Source: Gonocerus acuteangulatus
Lineage: Eukaryota; Arthropoda; Insecta; Hemiptera; Coreidae
DNA length: 64,000 bases
Assembly (NCBI GenBank): GCA_946811695.1
Contig: OX328130.1
Coordinates: 70,109,973 to 70,173,972, forward strand
Reading direction: 5' to 3'
The translations under genes and the position numbers were made by a program. Position 1 is the stretch's first letter; the number at the start of each line of letters is the position of its first letter. The notes under the pieces were generated by a model. The model had not been told where the DNA came from. It saw nothing but the letters and a program-made list of their open reading frames with translations, and made no database searches. Positions 56,601 to 64,000 of this stretch are shown piece by piece.

Positions 56601-57393
56601 GCAAAATTTCAAGGTGCATAAAACACTTCATGAAAAGTACGTTACCAGCTCTCCAACTATTAAGTCTATTTAATTTGTTATCTTTAATTTAATCAAAAGG
56701 AAAATGACATGATAACAAAAAAAAAAAAAAAAAAAAAAAAAAATATCATTATACCAAAGTAATATTGATGATTTGAAAAATCACAAAGACGTTATACCAG
56801 TGTTGGGGGATACTCTTTATTTAAATTATTTCATATCATATTTTTTATTATTTTAGGATGGAAATATTAAAATAGAATTCCTTTTCGTTACACGATGTTA
56901 TTCGAAAAAAATTGAGACGGTCTTCTTGGAAATAAAAGAAAACAAAAGAAAAGCACCGGATGTAATTTACATGAATTCTTGTTTGTGGGATGTTTGCAGG
57001 TATTTATTTCATTTATTTGTATAATAAGATTTGAAAATAAGCCATAAACTAACTTTCATGAAATTATCTGCTATGGATTACTATCCAAATAAATAATCAA
57101 AGTTAAAAAGTTTGGTACTTGTTAATTATAGTATCGGCACTAGTTATAAATTAAATTTTTTAAAAGAAATTTATAAAAACACTTGTGTTTACGCAAAAAA
57201 TAAAATAATTGTTTCCGCAAACATTATGTGCTTCGGGTATTGTCCGTGTCACCTTCCTCGGGGTTAAGTCTGAGACTTAGGGTTTAATACTTCCTTGTGT
57301 GATAAAAATCAGTCATTTTCTCCAAATTAGGAATAACAAATAAATCAATATTTTTCATTTCTTTATGTCATAAGCTTTGTGTTGGATGTTAAA

Positions 57394-57457
<64 letters not shown>

Positions 57458-60400
57458 AAAAAATAAATAAATTAATTCTTTGAAAACAAAATGGTGCTGC
57501 TGTGTCAGACGAAGGGAAACACTCTTTTTTCACGGGTGATAGTCTGCAGGCGGCAATTTCTAATCTAAAGCAAAAACCTAAAATTATTTTGAAAAAAGAA
57601 GGAAAAATCTATTAAAGTACGTGGGATTAATTCGAAAATGGTGAACAATTCTTTATTTTCTATTAAACAACCCGTCGAAAATTGGTCATAAAATCGTTAT
57701 AATTCAATGAATTGAAAAAAATCCTACCTACTTTACCAGCAAAAATCATTAGGAAGCTGCAGTTAAAATTTTAAGCTGTTTGGGAGAAAATTGAAAGCTC
57801 TAGCTTGTTGCCCGATTCGGAAAACTTAGTTTTAAGGTTTGATCTGCCACCGCCAACGGGAGTTGGATAAAATATTAATAAATAAATAGTTTAATGTACT
57901 GAAATGTTCATTTTTTTCTTTTTAATTTTTTAATGTGGTATTTATGGTTAACAGTTTGATGTCTGTAGCTCATTTCTATAAATTCTTGTATTCTTTCCAT
58001 GAATCTGATACAATAACATTAAAAATAGGCCTTCCCTGTGGACTAGTGGCTAATGCCTTAGATTCTCATGTGGGAGATGGAGGTTCGAGTCCCGTCTGCA
58101 GCAGGGATTTTACTCATTTCAACGTCTGTTGAGACACCGGCTGCACCACAGATGTCGGTTCGCTGTCAATCCTTTTCGAAAATTCCTGTGAAAAGTCATT
58201 GTTGAGGAATGGCAAACATTCTTCTATTTTCAAATCTTTATCCTCTCACCAAAAGTATGAAAAGAAAAAACGAATATATTCGAGCGTAGCAACAAGCACA
58301 TGGTCTCAGCTGCTTGAATATATTTGTCTGTAGCTTCTGGAGCAAGTTTTGGGGGCACAAATATATTTGTTCAAAGCATTCTAAGGGTTAATGGTTCACG
58401 TATCCGAGCAATACATCAACATTGTTTGTATGAGGGTTTTGTTACTCAGAATTAGACATGCGCGCCGAGGCTGAATTTTCCGGTGGCGGCGCGCTGGACT
58501 AAAATGGTCGGCGGGTGGCGGCGGGCGCGCTGCGTGGGCTATTTTTTTAACCCCCTAGGGAGACGTTACAATTTAAATATATAAATATATATAGGCTTGC
58601 CATATTTTTGGTGAGTGAAACCGGGACACATACCGGGGGGGGGGGGGGATGAAAATGGAGCGAGTAACAGGAGTGGGGGATCTAGATTAATTAAGTTGAA
58701 ACTTGGTCCAGACGTTTGATATTCATCTAAACTAAGGTAGATACATTTTGGTTCCGTTTGGAGTTAAGGAAGTACAAGTAATAAAATATTTCATTGGTCG
58801 GCGAAAATAAGGTATGAAAATGAGAAATGTATTGGTAATAGTGTTTCCCTTGGCAAACCTTGAGAAAACCTACCAATAAATGCTTCTACTACTTAGCTAA
58901 TACCACTAGGGATATGGATGGAACCCCGCTAAGACGACTTCGCAGGAACTGCGAGTCAGACTTTTCTTTTTCTCTTCAATTGCGAGGTTTTCAAAATATC
59001 TCCCACAAAAGCTGGATTTATTTTTTGAGTTAAATAGCATGTTTATATACCTAAAATTCTTGTATTTTATGCTGTTTTCCAATCAAATAGCACAACACAC
59101 AAGCGTTTACTCGAAGAGAAGGTAAGCCAAAAATGGCGGCAGGTCACCACGCAGTACACTCGCTGTTTTCCTACCCTAACCCACCTACTACACCCTTTCG
59201 TCCAGTATTGCCAACGAAATCGGTCCGCCCACTGACTAGGCTCGGCGGCGGCGCGCCACTCAAAACCCGGCATGGCGTAGCGGCGCCGGCGCGGCGCGCA
59301 TGTCTACTCAGAATTATGTTAACTTGTTGCTCATCATAGTCCTGAGAATATAGGATGATCAGCAAATAAACAAAAATATGGTAAATTTATATGGAAATGG
59401 CAAAATATGGCTAAATAAAATTTGCAGGTCTATTTTCTATCTCAAATAGACGTAGTTCTTCTGCCTTTATCCATAAAACCTTGCTTGAGTCAACATCCTT
59501 GCCATGTACATGTGGTGTTTTATGCTTTATTTAGGTGGGGCCCAAATGGTGTAAAGGAATACAAGACCAATATGGTGATGCTTATGAAGCTTTTAACATC
59601 TAGTCTTCCGGCTAGAACACTTTTTATATGGGGCACAGCATTACCCACAGCTTCAACGACTTCAGGTGGCCTTATAATAAAACAGGTATATATTTAATTG
59701 AATTATATTCCATTCCATATTTTGAATTCTACATGTAATAAAACGACAACTGTTTATACCTGTCAGGTTAATGTTTTAGAGGGAAGAATTGAACCTCATT
59801 TGATCCAAAATTGGACTTCGGAAGTTATTTCACAATCTAAGATCTTTTACAAAGATCTTATATTTGAAAGTCCGTCATGCAGGAGCATTATAACAGCACA
59901 TTCCATTCATTAGCAAGGAGGTTAGGTTAAGCCACATTGTTGACAAATGTGACCTAATTCAGGGTGTCTACTACACGAAAAAGTCAGGAAAATCATGAAA
60001 ATGTCACGAATATTGAAACCATGACACAAAATTTTAGTTTTAGCGGAGGCTAACGTAATCCTGGGACTTCTATGGAGTCGTAATTGTTGCCGTTTTTGTA
60101 TGGCAACGTAATTTTATTTGCCTCTCCCACCCCTTTCCTCTGTTAGATTCCTTTGTTGTAGCATTTACACATCAATTATCCATTATTTTTATATATTTAG
60201 ACTTAAATATTCAAATTCTGAACACATTAATTTACTAAATTATGTACATTGACAATAAATATTCAGTTAGTAATATTTTTAGAAATTTTGACTTCTGCTA
60301 TCATTGTTCAATATTTTTGAGGCTGCTAATTCCATATTCATTTTAAAATTTTTAGTATCATCGTTTCTTCACTTTTAAAATTAATTTGACTATCCTCTTT

Positions 60401-61613
60401 AACATATGATGTACATTTTATACAGTTTTATTTTTTTTATTTATTTATTTATTTTTTTTTTTTTATGGCATATCTACAACTTGGCCATCAGCGCCGGGCT
60501 ATCTACAGGTTGCCACCCTTTTATAATGCCTATAGCACGTGGTTGGTCACACATTCAGGTACTGGCCACGCCCGACGTTGCTTAACTTCGTTGATCTAAG
60601 GGAACCGGTGTATTCAACGTGGCTAAGGCCGTTGGCTACAGTTTTATTGTTTTAAATCCATGTATAATTGTAAGTTTATAGATATCACGGCAATCTGTAT
60701 AAGGTTACAAATAATTTAAGTTAATAGTTAAGGCTTTTTATTTTTAAGTGAAATTATTTTCTTTTTAAAGGTCATGAAATTTGCTTTGCAAATCATGGAA
60801 ATGTCACATAAAAGTCCTGAAATTGGGTTTGACAAAAGTAGACACCCTGTAATTAAATTTAATATAACTATAAATAGTGGGATCTCCCCATGGTCTAGTG
60901 GCTCGCGCCTTGGATTCATAAGCGGCAGGCATTTTCTCATCCCACGGCTCCTTGAGAAAATTCCTCGCTGTACCCTGGATGTCGGCGCTAATGGCCTAAA
61001 TGTCGATGCGACGTAAAAAAAAAAAGAAAAAAAAAAAAAACTATAAATAGTTATAACAGAGGTAAAAATGATTGGGGTTCGGTTGAGGATAATAAAACTA
61101 AATTCCTTAGATAAAAAATGTGCTATATTTTGCCAATAATTTGTCTTGAAGTTCGAGCCTTCATCAGAGTGATAAGATAAAGGCGAACTGCGGCTCATGA
61201 ACATTCAATAATTTCTGCCCTGAATCTCAAGCCAAAACATTGGCAACATCTTTTATCTAAAAAATGTAGCTTTATTCACCAGAACGGAACCTCGCTAAGA
61301 TGACGCAGTTCCTGAGATTGGACTTTTTTGTGAGTTTAATGTGATAAATATAAGAAAGCATTAAAACCCGGGTTTTCAATATAAAACCCTATCATATAAA
61401 TGCATTTAAAGCTGTAAAGAAATAATGTCATAACATTACAGTAACATCATACAGATTACTAATAACTTTATATTTTAATGTTTAGATTGAATTTATACAA
61501 GCAGCATTAAGAATTCACGTCATTGAAGCTAACAAATTTACGTCATCGTTAGTTTCATCTTATGGATATGATGTTTTGGATTTTCACCATTATATGCATT
61601 ATCAAATTACAAG
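53680..61613 (+). CDS. PCED1: PC-esterase domain-containing protein (PCED1/FAM113-like), 3' partial
   Basis: Six coding exons, all GT/AG: 53680-53755, 53825-53904, 55653-55739, 56857-56999, 59535-59685, 61486-61613 (665 nt, 221 codons plus two bases; phases 1, 0, 0, 2, 0, 2). Residues 20-34 read LFIGDSNVRALYKDL: the GDS nucleophile block (S25) followed by the family's RA-YKDL. Later blocks: FLFVTRCYS, VIYMNSCLWDVCR (~118-129), LFIWGTALP (~160), YDVLDFHHYMHY. Animal PCED1 proteins have this order; they are SGNH/GDSL-like predicted acyl-esterases whose substrate is unknown. The final D-x-x-H block is missing and must be encoded past 64 kb. The start is chosen because it gives the usual short N-terminus. 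The mobile DNA noted inside the span lies wholly in introns. Confidence 0.88.
55525..55582 (+). repeat. SINE 3' tail fragment (S1/5S type), intronic
   Basis: CTCGGCGCTAATGGCCTAGA, then GAAGTGCCGTAAAA and an A-rich tail. 5' parts are absent. Confidence 0.7.
55930..56655. repeat. Foldback element (~250-bp inverted arms) in intron 3
   Basis: About 55930-56195 and 56395-56655 are inverted copies, e.g. TTCATGAAGTGTTTTAT versus ATAAAACACTTCATGAA, and AAGTGCATCTCTTGGGTA. Arms have diverged by many substitutions. A short S1 SINE head fragment (CCACTAGACCACGGGAGACC) lies between the arms at about 56240-56262. Confidence 0.72.
57397..57457. repeat. (TA)n microsatellite in intron 4
   Basis: About 60 bp of alternating TA with one break near the end. 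Confidence 0.9.
58026..58262 (+). repeat. tRNA-derived SINE, family S4, in intron 4
   Basis: CCTGTGGACTAGTGGCTAAT (A box region) and GGTTCGAGTCCC (B box), then ~150 bp of non-tRNA body (CGGTTCGCTGTCAATCC). Distinct from S1 in its body. Confidence 0.68.
58453..59306. mobile_element. GC-rich hAT-like MITE with 8-bp TSD, intron 4
   Basis: TIR TAGACATGCGCGCC at both ends (58453-58466; complement 59293-59306). TSD CTCAGAAT at 58445-58452 and 59307-59314. Terminal ~100 bp are strikingly GC-rich (GGCGGCGCGC). The interior contains part of the ATAGGCTTGCCATA element seen at 30.9 kb and a G run at ~58619-58639. Confidence 0.8.
59960..60849. mobile_element. MITE with CAGGGTGTCTACT ends, intron 5
   Basis: Ends CAGGGTGTCTACT (59960) and AGTAGACACCCTG (60849), with further imperfect inverted similarity inside (TCATGAAA.T / A.TTTCATGA words). 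A 5S-derived SINE was inserted at 60433-60636. A second, partial copy without the SINE is at 62855-63173. Confidence 0.75.
60433..60636 (-). repeat. 5S rRNA-derived SINE, copy 2
   Basis: Minus strand: GCCAACGGCCTTAGCCACGT through CACCGGTTCCC and GGCCAGTACCTGAATGTGTG, the body, GGCGCTGATGGCC tail and poly(A). TSD TACAGTTTTATT at 60421-60432 and 60637-60648. Confidence 0.9.
60879..61038 (+). repeat. tRNA-derived SINE S1, intron 5, B box deleted
   Basis: ATCTCCCCATGGTCTAGTGG, then a jump from CATAAGCGGCAGG straight into the body (the GGTTCGA segment is missing), CCCTGGATGTCGGCGCTAAT, tail and poly(A). TSD AACTATAAATAGT at 60866-60878 and 61039-61051. Confidence 0.85.
61072..61285. repeat. Degenerate PLE ends (hammerhead relatives), intron 6 side
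   Basis: Just upstream of exon 6: GGGGTTCGGTTGAGGATAAT, CTTGAAGTTCGAGCCTTCATCAG (minus-strand CTGATGA kept, GAAAC lost) and an inverted second arm at 61205-61260. Confidence 0.5.
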
Positions 61614-61769
61614 GTAAAATGTGTTCTTCTATTTTTTGACACAACGTTCACCATTTTGACAAAATTCTAATTTTTTTTTTATGATGGAAGAGAAGCTGGC
61701 TTGTGAGGTTGATCTTTTAATTATATACTGATTAAATTATGATAAGTTGTAAATAGAGTATAACTGCAA

Positions 61770-62310
61770 GAGAGCGTCCTCAGCACCAATTGTTTTCAAA
61801 TTTTGCACTGTAACATATTTTGAGGCACTAAACACAAATCCGCTATAAAAAAAAGGTGCTCTCAACTATGGAAGAAGTTGTTAAGCACTGAAGTTCACTG
61901 TTATGGAGGCTAAAGTATGCGTAAACATGCGCATGCGCAGACATCTATCGTTGGGAAACCAGGAACTCTCATTTTAAATGTTGATAAACTATTTAAAACC
62001 TCCATAACATCGGAATTCTATCCGTAACAGCGAGCTGGATTGACTAGAGTTTTGATATCTTCTTGAGCGAGCATAGCAAGCGGAAATGCATAGCACGTCT
62101 GTCCAAAAGTCATCCTACACATTCTCCTTAATATGCATGTTTATTAATATGCTGTTTATGCCAACTTTTATAGCCTTCATGCAGTGAACTTTAGTGCTTA
62201 ATAACTTCTTTCCTAGTTGAGAGCAACTTTTTTTTAACGGATTCGTGTTAAGTGCATCAAAATATGTTATAGTGCAAAATTTGAAATATCTTTCTCAGGA
62301 CCCTCTTGTT
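61770..62310. repeat. Family D repeat, copy 3
   Basis: Inverted arms with AACTTC.TAAGCACT.AAG and CACTAAACACAAATCCG versus the right-hand arm (GTGCTTAATAACTTC), and a central GAGCTGGATTGACTAGAGTT module. More diverged than the copy at 51.7 kb and lacks the central perfect palindrome. Confidence 0.6.
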
Positions 62311-62321
62311 CAGTTTTACCG

Positions 62322-62660
62322 TAGATAGTTAGCTGTCGAGATGATAAGCAATCAGGGAATAGTTGGGATCGGCTTGGAAAACATCATTACGATTTTTGTA
62401 AAAATCTGTATTAAGGAAGTTTCGGCTACTCTTTGGTAGCCTATGCAGCTAAAAGACAAAACAATTGCGGAATTTGTGTTAACAAAACATTTTCTTATAA
62501 GTGATTTTTATTTTTAGATCTACCTTAGAAATAGTTCTTTTTTGGCTTAATTATTCTGTTTATTAATTCTGTATTTGTGTTTTGTCTTTTAGGTAACAAA
62601 GGCTACTAACGAGTAACCGAAACATTCTTAATTCAATTTTTACAATGATCGTATTGATAT
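62322..62660. repeat. Decayed PLE ends in inverted pair
   Basis: Left arm TAGATAGTTAGCTGTCGAGA with a broken minus-strand hammerhead (CTGCATAGGC for CTGACGAAGGC). Right arm at ~62593-62640 with GGCTACTAACGAGTAACCGAAAC, its CTGANGA box lost. Confidence 0.6.
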
Positions 62661-62854
62661 TTTTCCTAGCTGAATACCATCTATTCCCTGGCTGCATGAT
62701 AAATTATGGTCTTTCCTCACAAAAATGTTTTCTTTTATTTATTTTTTTTTTGCTAACATTATTATCTAATCTAGATGTCGTTTTTTGTTATTTTATCTTC
62801 TTTGTCAAAATTGGTATTTCAGTTTTATATATATATGACCTTCCGCCTATTATT

Positions 62855-63173
62855 AAATAATAAATATTTAGTTAGTAATATTTTTAGAAATTATGAATTC
62901 CGCTACCATTGTTCAACATTTTTAAGGCTGCTAATTCCATAATCATTCTAAAATTTTTAGTATCCTCTTTAACATATGATTTACATTTTTAGCAGTTTTT
63001 ATTAATTGTTTTAAATGTATATAAAATTTTAAGTTTATAGAGAATCTGTGTATCATTTTAAGCTAAAAGTTAAGGCTTTTTCTTTTCAAGTTAAATTATT
63101 TTCTTTTTAATGAGCATGAAATTCACATTCAAGTCATGAAATTGGCTTTCACAAAAGTAGTTGACACCCTGAT
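62855..63173 (+). mobile_element. Partial copy of the CAGGGTGTC MITE without SINE
   Basis: Matches ~60270-60849 (CATTGTTCAACATTTTTAAGG; AAGTTAAATTATTTTC) and ends AGTAGTTGACACCCTG. At 62985-63010 it has AGCAGTTTTTATTAATTGTT where the other copy carries the 5S SINE, so it is a related empty site. Confidence 0.72.
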
Positions 63174-63584
63174 ATAAGACTTAAACTCTTTAATGCTCCG
63201 ATTCCACTGGCAATAAAACGTTTAATGAAAACTTGTACGGTTCACAATAAACTGAAAGAAAATGAAAGACAAGTAAAAGAGACTTTTTATATTTTCAAAA
63301 CCAATATTTAACCTTATTACCTCTGGGTGGTACAAGTATAGCCAATGATGTGAAGGGTGGGCTCGCGTTATACGTACACCGTAGCTGTGCGATAAGATCA
63401 GGGCACTCTCGGTCTCGGTGGCCCTCATCGTTCCCTTCTATACCTTTTTTCCTGTCTTAAAGTTGTTTAAAAATTTTTTTTTCTCTCTTTGTATGCTTCT
63501 TCAACCATTCGGCTTTTTTGGAGGGAAGGACCATGAAAAACCATGAGTCAAGCCGATCATGGTGAGTGCTGAACCCAGATTGCA
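63174..63584. other. No exon recognised
   Basis: Intron or flank of the PC-esterase gene; I searched for a D-x-x-H-W-type exon in all forward frames and saw none. Confidence 0.4.
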
Positions 63585-64000
63585 TATATAAGTCTAGAGC
63601 GCTGGGAAACTGCTTTTTATCTCTGCTTATAAGCGTCTAGAGTGCTGAGGGAACTGTTTTTCATTCCCACGTATATGTGACGAGAGCGCTGGGGGAACTG
63701 CTTTTCAGACCCGCTTATATACGTCTAGAATGCTGGGGGAACTGCTTTTCAGGACCACTTATATGAGCCTAGAGTGCTGGGGAACTGCTTTTCACACCCA
63801 TATATATATAAGCGTCTCCAGCGCTGGGGATGCTGCTTTCCACGCCTGCATATAAGCATCTAGAGCGTGAGGGGCACTGCTTTTTTCACCTGCATATAAG
63901 CATCTAGAGCGCTGCAGGAGCTACTTTCCACGCCTGCATATAAGTGTCTAGAGCGTGAGGGGCACTGCTTTTTTCACCTGCATATAAGCATCTAGAGCGC
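63585..64000. repeat. ~45-50-bp minisatellite running off the window
   Basis: Repeated CATATAAGCATCTAGAGCGC and GGGGAACTGCTTTTCA words. Spacing is about 43-50 bp, with diverged units at the left and more regular ones to the right edge. Confidence 0.8.

Noticed and set aside
61614..64000. A seventh PC-esterase exon (for example near 63205, TTCCACTGG)
   Set aside because: The surrounding residues do not fit the family's D-x-x-H block and no suitable acceptor/phase was found.

Overview
This is a 64 kb piece of an AT-rich animal nuclear genome, most likely an arthropod. A chelicerate is my guess, but nothing in the sequence proves it. There are no operons or bacterial signals. The window holds one recognisable host gene; almost everything else is mobile DNA and tandem repeats, often nested.

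Host gene: the right end (53.7-61.6 kb, + strand) carries six coding exons of a PC-esterase-domain protein like animal PCED1/FAM113. Each exon has GT/AG splice sites and phases that join cleanly. The last catalytic exon(s) lie beyond 64 kb. Its introns hold SINEs, MITEs, a foldback repeat, (TA)n and a minisatellite.

Layout: 0-5 kb has hammerhead-bearing Penelope-like (PLE) ends and dispersed repeats (families B and C, named here). 5.1-10.6 kb is a decayed RNase H-encoding LINE between 0.32 kb direct repeats. 11-20.8 kb has repeats, a truncated LINE with TSD, PLE fragments and nested MITEs. 22.9-26.8 kb is a hAT transposon with an intact transposase and an 8-bp TSD; its 3' end has become a 16-unit, 104-bp satellite. 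29.3 kb and 32.0-34.5 kb are two further minisatellites, the second inside a TIR element. 30.5 and 40.3 kb hold two non-autonomous Helitron-like elements. 35-37.5 kb is a PLE fragment split by a LINE, plus a 144-bp-arm palindrome. 41.5-45.7 kb has SINE heads, repeat B, a piggyBac fragment and a PLE fragment. 45.8-51.3 kb is an apparently full-length I-like LINE on the minus strand with both ORFs open and a 12-bp TSD.

Themes: (1) many hammerhead-ribozyme-like cores lie in PLE termini, often as inverted pairs, with snap-back palindromes at truncated PLE 5' ends. (2) A 5S rRNA-derived SINE and a tRNA-derived SINE share the same 3' stem-loop tail, probably recognised by one LINE partner. (3) Tandem satellites grew inside DNA transposons. 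All TSDs, TIRs and splice sites were read by eye; no alignment or database search was run.
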